The notes beneath the pieces were generated by a model that did not search any database, was not told the DNA's origin, and saw nothing but the letters and a program-made list of their open reading frames with translations. Source: Psychrobacillus psychrodurans (GTDB lineage Bacteria; Bacillota; Bacilli; Bacillales_A; Planococcaceae). From it: DNA of 64,000 bases. The stretch lies in the NCBI RefSeq assembly GCF_027563345.1, contig NZ_JAMKBK010000002.1; one strand, 5' to 3'. Each line of letters starts with the position of its first letter. The stretch's first letter is position 1. Positions 35,520 through 43,816 of the stretch are shown here, in pieces. The position numbers and the translations under genes were made by a program.

Positions 35520-36491
35520 ATGAAAATCATTGTATTATCAGGCGGATCTGGAAAAAGATTATGGCCAATGTCTACTGATCAAACACCAAAACATTTACTT
35601 CAGCTATTTGTACATGAAGATAAGAAAGAATCCATGTTACAGAGAGTTATAAGACAAATTACAACCATTGTAAACAAAGAAGATATAATTATTGCTACAA
35701 CTGAAAAACAATATGAATTAGTATCAAATCAAGTGCCAGATATAACAGTTATTAAAGAACCAGAAGGAAGAGATACATTTGCTGCGATTGCTCTTGGCTG
35801 TTCCTACATTATATCCAATACTGATGCCACTATAAATGAAGTAGTAGCGGTAGTTTCAGCAGATGCATATGTTGATTATTCATTTTATGAAAAAGTAATA
35901 TCTCTGTCCGAAATAATAAAAAATAAACATTACGGTATGGGGTTAGTAGGCATTAAACCGACTAGTCCTACTTCTAAATTTGGATACATGATACCAAAAA
36001 ATTCGGGAAAATTACAAGAAATCGATAGATTTATTGAAAAACCAGAATTTAATTTTGCAAAAGACCTGATAAAAAAAGGCGCTTTATGGAACAGTGGTGT
36101 TTTTGTATTCCCCTTGAAAACGGTATTAAATGAGCTGACGTGTAAAGGTATATCAACTAATTATGATGATTTTCTTAAACAATTCAGTTGCCTTCCTAAA
36201 CGAAGTTTTGATTATGAAATCATAGAAAATTCACAAAATATAGTAGCTGTTGAGTACGATGGATTATGGGATGATTTGGGAACTTGGGAGATATTATTAG
36301 AAAAAATTGAGCCGAAAATTAGTGGGAATGTCACACTATCGCAAGACTGTAATGATGTCTTTGCACAAAATGAGTTAGAAATCCCCATAAAATTATTAGG
36401 CCTTTCAAATTTGATTGTAATTGCAACAAAAAATGGAATACTAATAAGTGATAAATATGAAAGTTCACGATTAAAAGAGATATTAGATTAG
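35520..36491 (+). CDS. manC: Mannose-1-phosphate guanylyltransferase (no cupin)
   Basis: 323 residues, only the nucleotidyltransferase part of the usual bifunctional enzyme (about 470): LSGGSGKRLWPMSTDQTPKH, EPEGRDTFAAIALGC, VSADAYVDY, FGYMIPKNSGK, FIEKPEF and LWNSGVFVFP. It makes GDP-mannose for Gmd. The missing isomerase cupin is found fused to CBS domains at 30008. AGGTGAG precedes the ATG. Confidence 0.9.
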   Translation: MKIIVLSGGSGKRLWPMSTDQTPKHLLQLFVHEDKKESMLQRVIRQITTIVNKEDIIIATTEKQYELVSNQVPDITVIKEPEGRDTFAAIALGCSYIISNTDATINEVVAVVSADAYVDYSFYEKVISLSEIIKNKHYGMGLVGIKPTSPTSKFGYMIPKNSGKLQEIDRFIEKPEFNFAKDLIKKGALWNSGVFVFPLKTVLNELTCKGISTNYDDFLKQFSCLPKRSFDYEIIENSQNIVAVEYDGLWDDLGTWEILLEKIEPKISGNVTLSQDCNDVFAQNELEIPIKLLGLSNLIVIATKNGILISDKYESSRLKEILD

Positions 36492-36503
36492 AAGGTGAAT
36501 TTA

Positions 36504-37178
36504 ATGAAACCTAAAATACTTGCAGTAATCCCAGCACGTGGGGGATCTAAGGGATTGCCAAGAAAGAATGTATTAAATTTGAATGGAAAACCACTAATTG
36601 GATGGACTATCGAAGCTGCTCAACAAAGTAAGTATATATCAAAAGTCATTCTTTCCTCTGACGATGAAGAAATAATAGAAGTAGCTAAAAGGATGCGGTG
36701 CGAAGTTCCTTTTACTAGACCTGCCTCATTAGCACAAGACGATTCTACAAGTATAGATGTAGTATTACATGCTCTAGAATACTTAGAAGGATTTGATTAT
36801 GTAGTTTTGTTACAACCAACATCCCCTTTAAGAAATGTAGAGGATATAGATACTTGTATAAAGTATGTACTTGAAAAGAATATGGATATTTGCGTAAGTG
36901 TGACAGAGTCAGATAAATCTCCATTTTGGATGTATTGGATTAAGGATGAAAAATTGACTCCTATATTATCACAAAAACAAATGATCTTGAGAAGACAGGA
37001 GCTTCCAATATCGTATGTATTAAATGGTGCGATATACGTAGCAAAAATATCCAAGTTCTTAGATGTAAAAACATTTTTTACTGAAGATACGCACAGTTTT
37101 GTAATGCCTAAAGAACGTTCTTTAGATATTGATGATATGAATGATTTTAGATTATGTGAGATATTATTAAAGAAATAA
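36504..37178 (+). CDS. NeuA-type CMP-nonulosonate cytidylyltransferase
   Basis: 224 residues. Activates a nonulosonic acid with CTP. Seen: AVIPARGGSKGLPRKNVLNL as P-loop, SSDDEEIIEVA, LLQPTSPLRNVEDID, NGAIYVAK and the C-terminal SLDIDDMNDFRLCE. The NGAIY and RGGSKGLPRKN features fit NeuA/LegF. With the NeuB-like gene at 30811 it defines a second nonulosonate pathway distinct from pseudaminate, whose cytidylyltransferase is at 43093. ATG 36504 with GAAGG eight bases upstream is preferred over GTG 36495. Confidence 0.9.
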   Translation: MKPKILAVIPARGGSKGLPRKNVLNLNGKPLIGWTIEAAQQSKYISKVILSSDDEEIIEVAKRMRCEVPFTRPASLAQDDSTSIDVVLHALEYLEGFDYVVLLQPTSPLRNVEDIDTCIKYVLEKNMDICVSVTESDKSPFWMYWIKDEKLTPILSQKQMILRRQELPISYVLNGAIYVAKISKFLDVKTFFTEDTHSFVMPKERSLDIDDMNDFRLCEILLKK

Positions 37179-37323
37179 AGGAAATAAGGAAGCAGTGATA
37201 GTAAGAATGGAACATTTCATATTGGCGGATATAGGGTGCTGTAACCTATTGTTAGAACTGAACTCACTTGATATAAGAATATAATTTTGAAATACGAAAT
37301 AATTAAAATTAGGATGCGATTCT

Positions 37324-39522
37324 ATGGTGAATACAAAAAATGATCTGGAGATTATCAGCAAAATCGAGGAACTTTTTCCTGTAAGTTCGTGGAGGATGAA
37401 TGGTGTAGATGTATGGCCATGGATTAGAATGAAATTAAATTTTGAACTATTACCTAATGCAGTTCAAAGCGCCCATACACAAGCATCTGAGAGAGAAAAT
37501 GGGGCTTTAAGAGAACTAGCTGATGCTGTTGAAAGTAATGATATTATAGATGTTTTTGTATTAATAGATTCTTTCATCAGAATAAAATTAATGGATGATA
37601 AATGGTACCATAGATTAACAGGACCATTTCATGAGGAGATTCAAAAAAGTAAATTAAAAGTATCAAATATGGAATATAGTTTACATAAAGTTAAAAAAAC
37701 ACCTGTTTTTGATGAATCTTTTTCTATTGAAAATCAGTTGAATTACTTTTTAAATAGTGTAGATGTAAATGAGCCTTCGTACCTGAAAATGTTTAAGGAA
37801 GTAAAAGATTATATAGAGGAAAATCTAAATACCAAATTATCTTGTTTTAACATAGGAGACATAAATTATGAAACGTCAAAAATAAAAAGATTAAGCGAAT
37901 TTTATGAATATATTTTAAATATTAAGAAATCAAAATTGGTTTTAATAGTGAATTATTATAATCCTATTGCTTATCCTCTAATTCTAGCTGCAAGAAACAT
38001 AGGAATTCCAACAGTTGATATTCAACATGGAAGCCAATCTCCACTTATCTATCACAATTGGGATTATACTCCTTCAGAAGGATATAATATTTTGCCAAAT
38101 TATTTTTGGTGTTGGAGTGGGAGAGAAGCTCAATTAATTAATGAAGGTTTTAAAAATTCTACTGTTCATAAAGCAATCGCAGGAGGAAATCCCTGGTTAG
38201 AATTATGGAAAGAAGATAAAAAATTTATTGTAAGCTATTATGATAAAAAGTTAGAAGAGATCATGGAAGAAGGAAAGGTTAATATACTATTAACTTTACA
38301 ACCGAAATACGGGCTAATTGGTTGGGATGATAATATTCCACATTGGTTATTTGCAACAATAAAAAATTCACCCGAAAAGTGGAAATGGTATATTCGATAC
38401 CATCCTGCGATGGAAGGAAAATATTTAAATGAAATGGTGCAATGTGAAGAGTTACTTTCTAATTTAATAAAAGATGGAAAGGTAGAAACAACCTTTGCTA
38501 CACAGGAACCACTTATGGCTATATTAAGAAAAATGGATGTACATGTTACACCGTTTTCATCGTCTATAATTGAAGCTAAGCACATAGGAGTCCCTTCCGT
38601 AACTTTACATGATAGTGCAAGGATTTACCACAAAGAAGAAATAAACTCAACATGGGTAATAGAAGCTCGAAATACGAAACAGCTAATAAAGTACATACAA
38701 CAACAATTTAAAAGAAAAAATGAAAACAAATTACCATTGTACAAATCTGACTCAATTGGCTTAGCTAAAGGATTAGGAATATTGTTAAATAATGAGGTAG
38801 ATCCGAAGTTTTCTCCAATAAAACCTTTAATCGAAAAAGAATGTTACCTTGCAGATAAAAGATATAATAAAATTGTCGGAAATTCATCGATAAAAAGGGA
38901 ATTGAAAGATAGCTTTATTGTAGGAAAAGCATTTGAAGCAAAAGGGAATATATTAGAGGCAACTCAATTATATGAATCCTATTGGAAGTATTTAAAAGAT
39001 TACCTCGATGAAGATAAAATATCTATACGAGAACTTTTATATCTAAAACAGTTTTTTGAAAAAAAATCAAGTGAGAAAAATAAAATTGAAGTTGAGAATT
39101 TTATAAGAAATTTAATAAGAAAGTTTGAATCGAAGAAAACATACTTATTTAGAATATTATTTTTAAGTAATGATTTTAAAGAATTGAAGATTTGGATTGA
39201 TAAAGTAGAACACAATTTAGATACTCTTTTTTATGTAGGTAGAATATTAATTGACAACAGTGAAATAGAAAAAGGCATTGAAGTAATGAATAGATTCCTG
39301 AATGTCTTTGATAGTAATGATGAATTACATACACAAAGAACTTTTACTAAAGAATATAAGATTTCAGTACTATATTACATAGGGGTGGGATTTTTTAAAC
39401 TAAATTGTTATGAAGAAGCTAGCAGTAGATTCCTTCAATGTATAGAACTTTCAAATGACAGTCATGAAGGAGCAAAAGAACATCTACTTAAACTTAAGAA
39501 TATGAATACAACTCTCTCATAA
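37324..39522 (+). CDS. Large GT-B-like glycosyltransferase with TPR tail
   Basis: 732 residues. No close family recognised with certainty. Residues about 215-480 read as a GT-B fold of the capsule/glycerophosphotransferase-like kind: LAARNIGIPTVDIQHG, YFWCWSGREAQLINEG, WYIRYHPAMEG, HVTPFSSSIIEAKHIGVPSV. The C-terminal 230 residues are helical with TPR-like repeats (DSFIVGKAFEAKGNILEATQ, SVLYYIGVGFFKLNCYEEAS). The N-terminal 200 residues are unassigned (WRMNGVDVWPWIRMKLN). It stands after a 145-bp gap, so may be separately expressed. A glycosyltransferase of this island is likely; substrates unknown. Confidence 0.75.
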   Translation: MVNTKNDLEIISKIEELFPVSSWRMNGVDVWPWIRMKLNFELLPNAVQSAHTQASERENGALRELADAVESNDIIDVFVLIDSFIRIKLMDDKWYHRLTGPFHEEIQKSKLKVSNMEYSLHKVKKTPVFDESFSIENQLNYFLNSVDVNEPSYLKMFKEVKDYIEENLNTKLSCFNIGDINYETSKIKRLSEFYEYILNIKKSKLVLIVNYYNPIAYPLILAARNIGIPTVDIQHGSQSPLIYHNWDYTPSEGYNILPNYFWCWSGREAQLINEGFKNSTVHKAIAGGNPWLELWKEDKKFIVSYYDKKLEEIMEEGKVNILLTLQPKYGLIGWDDNIPHWLFATIKNSPEKWKWYIRYHPAMEGKYLNEMVQCEELLSNLIKDGKVETTFATQEPLMAILRKMDVHVTPFSSSIIEAKHIGVPSVTLHDSARIYHKEEINSTWVIEARNTKQLIKYIQQQFKRKNENKLPLYKSDSIGLAKGLGILLNNEVDPKFSPIKPLIEKECYLADKRYNKIVGNSSIKRELKDSFIVGKAFEAKGNILEATQLYESYWKYLKDYLDEDKISIRELLYLKQFFEKKSSEKNKIEVENFIRNLIRKFESKKTYLFRILFLSNDFKELKIWIDKVEHNLDTLFYVGRILIDNSEIEKGIEVMNRFLNVFDSNDELHTQRTFTKEYKISVLYYIGVGFFKLNCYEEASSRFLQCIELSNDSHEGAKEHLLKLKNMNTTLS

Positions 39523-39599
39523 GTTTAATATTAAAAAGTATTACTTCATTATAGTTTTTGGTATTAGTAAAATTGCAGAATGGAGATTTTTTATATGGA

Positions 39600-40105
39600 T
39601 AAATTTCAGGTTTTAGCTCTGCATTAATGCTTGATATAAAAAAAGCGTATCAACTTGATGATTTGGAACTCACTTTTATAGAACCTTTTCCCGAACGACT
39701 TGAATCATTACTTGAGAAAGATGATTATGAGCAAGTTACAATTTTTAATGAAAAAGTACAATTTGTAGATTTTGAGTTTTTTCTAATCTTATGGAAGGAG
39801 ATATTTTATTTATTGATAGCTATCATGTTAGTAAAATTGGAAGTGATGTAAATTACATTATCTTTGAAATATTACCGAAATTGAAACCCGGGGTAAGGAT
39901 CCATTTTCATGACATATTTTATCCTTTTGAATATCCTGAAAAATGGATTTTTGAAGGAAGGTTTTGGAATAGGGCATACTTACTCAGAGCTTTCTTACAA
40001 TATAATCAGGATTTTATAATTGATTTGTGGAATAATTATTTAATCTTAGAACATAAAGAGATATTTGGAGATACGTTTGAAGGGAAATCTGGATCAAGTA
40101 TTTGA
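39600..40105 (+). pseudogene. Broken class I methyltransferase remnant
   Basis: Frame 1 from 39606 reads SGFSSALMLDIKKAYQ, then LTFIEPFPERLESLL and VQFVDFE; from about 39785 the same protein continues in another frame as MEGDILFIDSYHVSKIGSDV, VRIHFHDIFYPFEYP, RFWNRAYLLRAFLQYN. Together these match a Methyltransf_24-type enzyme that has lost its N-terminal half and has a frameshift near 39775-39790. No ribosome binding site or intact SAM-binding N-terminus is present. A sequencing error could explain the frameshift but not the missing N-terminus. Confidence 0.82.
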
Positions 40106-40208
40106 TTGCATAAAAATAGTTAATCATGTGAATTTTAGTTGATTAAATATGATTTTTGTAAATGGATTTAATTATATATACCCATGAAAAGATACATCAG
40201 AATAAGGT

Positions 40209-40242
40209 GGAAACTATCAAGTATAGATGGTTTCCTCTTTTT
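40209..40242 (+). terminator. Terminator after the methyltransferase remnant
   Basis: GGAAACTATC pairs with GATGGTTTCC around a short loop and is followed by TCTTTTT. It separates the first part of the island from the pseH operon. Confidence 0.75.
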
Positions 40243-40259
40243 GTTAAAAAGAATTAACA

Positions 40260-40286
40260 TGAAAAAAAAGATTATTTAACCGATAA
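40260..40286 (+). promoter_or_regulatory. Sigma-D-like promoter before pseH
   Basis: TGAA, 15 bp, ACCGATAA. The -35 variant equals that of flaG and the -10 matches six of eight bases. It lies 40 bp before pseH and just after a terminator, so it could drive the whole pseH-pseC operon. A vegetative promoter in the AT-rich bases that follow cannot be excluded. Confidence 0.5.
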
Positions 40287-40326
40287 AAGCAATATACTTA
40301 ATATAAATGTTTGCGGAGGTTATATA

Positions 40327-40863
40327 ATGATTCACTTTCTTAAACTGAAGGTAGAACATCTCACTCAAGTTCTCGAGTGGAGAACACAAGCTGATGTGAC
40401 AAGATTCATGAATACAGATATAGAAAAGGACTTTGACAAGCAGAAAGAATGGTTTAACAGAGTATCGATTTCCGAGACAGATAAATACTGGATAATCGAA
40501 ATAAAAGGCGTTTTAGTAGGTTTAATAAGTTTAAATGATATTGATATTGTTAATAAAAGAGCTAGCTGGGGCTATTATATAGGAGAAGAAAAGTATAGAT
40601 TATATGGTGGTATTATACCGACTTATTTTTATAATTATATATTTTCAAAATACGATTTTCATAAAATAACTGCTGAAGTAATGGGCGGAAATGATAATGT
40701 AGTTAAGCTAAATTTAATGCATGGATACAGGTTGGTAGGAGTGTATAAAGACCATATTTTTAAAAATGGTTCTTTTTTCGATATGAATCTGTTAGAACTT
40801 TTGAGGGATGATTGGTTAAAAGCAGGTAAGTTTAAAAAAAATATATGCGAATTTGAAGAATAA
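40327..40863 (+). CDS. pseH: PseH-type GNAT N-acetyltransferase
   Basis: 178 residues. In the pseudaminic acid route PseH acetylates the 4-amino group of the product of PseC. GNAT features: LKLKVEHLTQVLEWRTQADV, WIIEIKGVLVGLISLNDID, WGYYIGEEKYRLYGG (in place of the acetyl-CoA loop RxxGxG) and ITAEVMGGNDNVVKLNLMHG, which is typical of PseH. GCGGAGGT precedes the ATG. The next gene encodes an acyl carrier protein, so an acyl donor other than acetyl-CoA is conceivable. Confidence 0.88.
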   Translation: MIHFLKLKVEHLTQVLEWRTQADVTRFMNTDIEKDFDKQKEWFNRVSISETDKYWIIEIKGVLVGLISLNDIDIVNKRASWGYYIGEEKYRLYGGIIPTYFYNYIFSKYDFHKITAEVMGGNDNVVKLNLMHGYRLVGVYKDHIFKNGSFFDMNLLELLRDDWLKAGKFKKNICEFEE

Positions 40864-40880
40864 GAATGGGAGAGATAGTA

Positions 40881-41105
40881 ATGCAAGAGTTGTTAGATAT
40901 AGTAAATGAAATGAGAGAAGAAGCTGGAAAAAGCACTATTGAGAAATTGGAACCTTCTATGGATTTGAGAGATGATTTAGAATTGGATTCGCTTATGTTG
41001 GCGGAACTAACAGTTCGTTTAGAAGATGAGTTCGATATTGATATTTTTGAGGATGGAATCATTCAAACAATAGGCGATATTTTGATTAAAATAAATGGTA
41101 AATAA
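40881..41105 (+). CDS. Acyl carrier protein
   Basis: 74 residues, acidic, four-helix ACP. The phosphopantetheine site is Ser37 in LELDSLMLAEL, with the usual acidic helix II (VRLEDEFDIDIFEDG). It is not the housekeeping AcpP in context: it is embedded between pseH and an acyl-activating ligase. It presumably carries an acyl group loaded by that ligase. ATG 40881 has GGGAG eight bases upstream. Confidence 0.88.
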   Translation: MQELLDIVNEMREEAGKSTIEKLEPSMDLRDDLELDSLMLAELTVRLEDEFDIDIFEDGIIQTIGDILIKINGK

Positions 41106-41106
41106 T

Positions 41107-42354
41107 ATGAAACAAACTTTTTTAGTACATAACGATATCGTTTACACGTATGAAAATCTACTAGATGATTTAAATAATAAGGAAATCTATTCCACTTATA
41201 TATATGTCCAAGATAACAATCCATATGAAATCTTTTTATCGATTATTCATAGTTTATTATATGATTATCCTATCGAAATATTAGACGGAGATTTTTCTGA
41301 AAAGGAGATTGACGAATTAGGTCTTAATGTTGGGAATGTATTAATGACAAGTAAGATTACAGAAAGTAGTCATTTCTTGCATTTTGACGAGGTTATGCAA
41401 CAGATTCAAGCAATAGAAAAATGGCATTTAACTCTTTATACATCAGGTACGACTGGTCGTCCTAAAAAAGTAAGTCACACTTTTCATTCGTTCACAAGAA
41501 ACGTAAAAAAACATAATAAACTTGAAAATGATGTATGGGCCTTTGCATATAATCCTACTCATATGGCGGGATTACAAGTGTTTTTTCAAGCATTACTCAA
41601 CCAAAATACGTTGATTTATATTTTCGGTGAGTCATTGAAAAATGTACCGACTTTAATAAAAAAATATCAAGTGACGAATATTTCAGCGACACCAACATTC
41701 TATAGAAATGTTCTTCCTTATCTCCAAGACGATATATATTCTATAATTAAAAGAGTAACATTTGGTGGAGAAAAATTTGATGCCGCGTTAGTAGTGAAAT
41801 TGAATAGTATTTTCCCAAATGCAAAAATAACAAACGTGTATGCATCGACAGAAGCTGGAAGTTTATTCGCTGCCAGGGGCGATGAATTTGAGATTAAAGC
41901 GGAATATCAACAATTGATCAAGACTTCTGCAGAAAATGAATTATGCATTCATTATTCCTTGCTTGGAGCTTCACTTCATGAACAACAAAAGAATGAATGG
42001 TTTCATACAGGTGATTTAGTCGAAATGGTCGATCAAAATCATTTTAAATTTTTGTCACGCCAATCGGATATGATTAATGTTGGGGGATATAAAGTGAATC
42101 CATTTGAAGTGGAGGACTTACTAATTCAAGTACCAGGTGTTAACGATATTCTTGTGAAATCTAAAAAGAATAGCGTTACTGGTGAACTAATTGTAGCTGA
42201 TGTTGTGAAAGATAGTAAGATTGATGGAAAAGAGTTAAAGATAGCTATAAAAAAATTTGCAGTTGCTCATCTACAAGAGTGGAAAGTTCCTCGAATTATT
42301 AAGTTTGTAGATGAACTTCCTTGTACAAGAACTGGAAAGAAGGTCAGAAAATGA
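41107..42354 (+). CDS. ANL-superfamily acyl-AMP ligase
   Basis: 415 residues, compact for an acyl-CoA/acyl-ACP synthetase. It has the ATP loop LYTSGTTGRPKKVSH, the VYASTEAGS segment, HTGDLVEM, the hinge SRQSDMINVGGYKVNPFEVE and the catalytic C-terminal lysine in TRTGKKVRK, so both half-reactions look intact. It probably adenylates a carboxylic acid and loads it on the neighbouring ACP. The start is uncertain: ATG 41107 is two bases after the ACP stop, ATG 41095 overlaps it; neither has a good ribosome binding site, which suggests translational coupling. Confidence 0.88.
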   Translation: MKQTFLVHNDIVYTYENLLDDLNNKEIYSTYIYVQDNNPYEIFLSIIHSLLYDYPIEILDGDFSEKEIDELGLNVGNVLMTSKITESSHFLHFDEVMQQIQAIEKWHLTLYTSGTTGRPKKVSHTFHSFTRNVKKHNKLENDVWAFAYNPTHMAGLQVFFQALLNQNTLIYIFGESLKNVPTLIKKYQVTNISATPTFYRNVLPYLQDDIYSIIKRVTFGGEKFDAALVVKLNSIFPNAKITNVYASTEAGSLFAARGDEFEIKAEYQQLIKTSAENELCIHYSLLGASLHEQQKNEWFHTGDLVEMVDQNHFKFLSRQSDMINVGGYKVNPFEVEDLLIQVPGVNDILVKSKKNSVTGELIVADVVKDSKIDGKELKIAIKKFAVAHLQEWKVPRIIKFVDELPCTRTGKKVRK

Positions 42355-43076
42355 AGTGGATTATTGTGACTGGGGATTCAAGAGGAGTCGGGAGAGAAAT
42401 TGCTTATCAAATACTAAATGAAACGGATTTCGGCGTAATTGGAATTAGTCGAACAAGCGAAGAATCGGCAGATGAACTTCTTGTAAAATACCCTGATCGT
42501 TTTAGAGCTTTATCTTATGATTTAGCAAATGTAGAAGGTGTAAAACAGTTATATCGGGATAAGATTCACAAAATAGGTCCTATTTATGGACTTGTTAATA
42601 ATTCAGCGATGGCATATGACGATATTATTTCTAATTTAAATATTGATGAGCTAGAGACGATGTTCCAAGTAAATGTTTTTTCCGCAATGCATTTATCCAA
42701 ATATGCAATCAGAGATATGATATTGCATAAAACGCAAGGTTCGATTGTCCATATATCATCCATTAGTGCGCATACAGGATACAAAGGTTTAAGCATGTAT
42801 GCAGCAACAAAGGGTGCAATGGAAGCATTCTCTAAAAATACTGCTAGAGAATGGGGAAGCAAAGGAATCCGTTCTAATTGTGTAGTGCCGGGATTTATGG
42901 AAACATCTATTAGTTCAACATTAACGGATGAACAAAAAAAGCGAATTTATCAAAGAACTTCTTTGAAAAAAGAAACTGGTATTGCAAGTGTAGCGAGCAC
43001 TGTTCTTTTTCTACTTTCGGATAAAGCAAAATCTATTACTGGAACAGTGGTACACGTAGATAATGGAACAATATAA
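42351..43076 (+). CDS. FabG-like short-chain dehydrogenase/reductase
   Basis: 241 residues, classical SDR: cofactor loop TGDSRGVGREIA, NNSAMAYDD, catalytic Ser in VHISSISAHTG, YAATKGAMEAF as YxxxK, and NCVVPGFMETSI. The fold and length match 3-oxoacyl-ACP reductases. In this operon it could reduce an acyl group carried by the ACP, giving a 3-hydroxyacyl, or act on a sugar like PtmA. It overlaps the ligase stop by ATGA, with GAAGG upstream. Confidence 0.87.
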   Translation: MKWIIVTGDSRGVGREIAYQILNETDFGVIGISRTSEESADELLVKYPDRFRALSYDLANVEGVKQLYRDKIHKIGPIYGLVNNSAMAYDDIISNLNIDELETMFQVNVFSAMHLSKYAIRDMILHKTQGSIVHISSISAHTGYKGLSMYAATKGAMEAFSKNTAREWGSKGIRSNCVVPGFMETSISSTLTDEQKKRIYQRTSLKKETGIASVASTVLFLLSDKAKSITGTVVHVDNGTI

Positions 43077-43092
43077 GATTGGTTGTGATAAC

Positions 43093-43815
43093 TTGAAAAC
43101 AATCGCTATTATACAGGCTAGAATGGGCTCAACTAGGCTACCTGAGAAAATTTTAAAGCCTCTTGGACATTTAGATGTGCTGACTTATGTTACATGCCGT
43201 TGTAAGCAAATAGTTGGTGTCGAACAGGTAATTGTTGCAACATCTACATTGCCACAGGATGATGTAATTGAAGAATGGTGTGATGAGCATAACGTTACAT
43301 GTTTTCGCGGCTCAGAAGATGACGTGTTATCACGTTATGTAGAGTGTGCGAAGCAATATGAGCCTGATTATGTGATGCGAGTAACATCGGATTGCCCATT
43401 TGTAGACTATGAAATGGCATCGGAAATAGTTACTTTACTGGGGAATAATCCTAAAGATATTGTGCTATTAGAAGGGAAATTACCACGTGGATTAGCAGTA
43501 GAGTTAATTTCTTATGCATCTTTACTAAAAATAGATGAAGCGGGACATGAATCTCGTCATCGTGAGCATGTGACGTATTATGCGTATGAATTTGCAGAAC
43601 AGTTTAATGGAATAACATATAAAGTTCCTAATAATCGTCGAGCACCTGCGTTTCGGATTACACTTGATACAGATGATGATTATTCACTAATTCAAGCGGT
43701 AGCAGAGCACTTCAACGATCCACTTATTTCAAGTGTTGAAGTAATTAATTATTTGAGAAGTAATCCACAATTGGCGAATCTGAATGCGCATATTGAACAA
43801 AAGCCGGTGAATTAA
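43093..43815 (+). CDS. pseF: Pseudaminic acid cytidylyltransferase, PseF/SpsF type
   Basis: 240 residues of the SpsF/PseF cytidylyltransferase group: AIIQARMGSTRLPEKILKPL, VIVATSTLPQDD, FRGSEDDVLSRYVECAK, VMRVTSDCPFVDYEM. It activates pseudaminic acid with CTP, and its position directly before pseG and pseI supports this. The start is uncertain: TTG 43093 gives the family-typical MKTIAIIQARMG; an earlier ATG at 43063 would overlap the SDR gene. Confidence 0.85.
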   Translation: MKTIAIIQARMGSTRLPEKILKPLGHLDVLTYVTCRCKQIVGVEQVIVATSTLPQDDVIEEWCDEHNVTCFRGSEDDVLSRYVECAKQYEPDYVMRVTSDCPFVDYEMASEIVTLLGNNPKDIVLLEGKLPRGLAVELISYASLLKIDEAGHESRHREHVTYYAYEFAEQFNGITYKVPNNRRAPAFRITLDTDDDYSLIQAVAEHFNDPLISSVEVINYLRSNPQLANLNAHIEQKPVN

Positions 43816-43816
43816 T

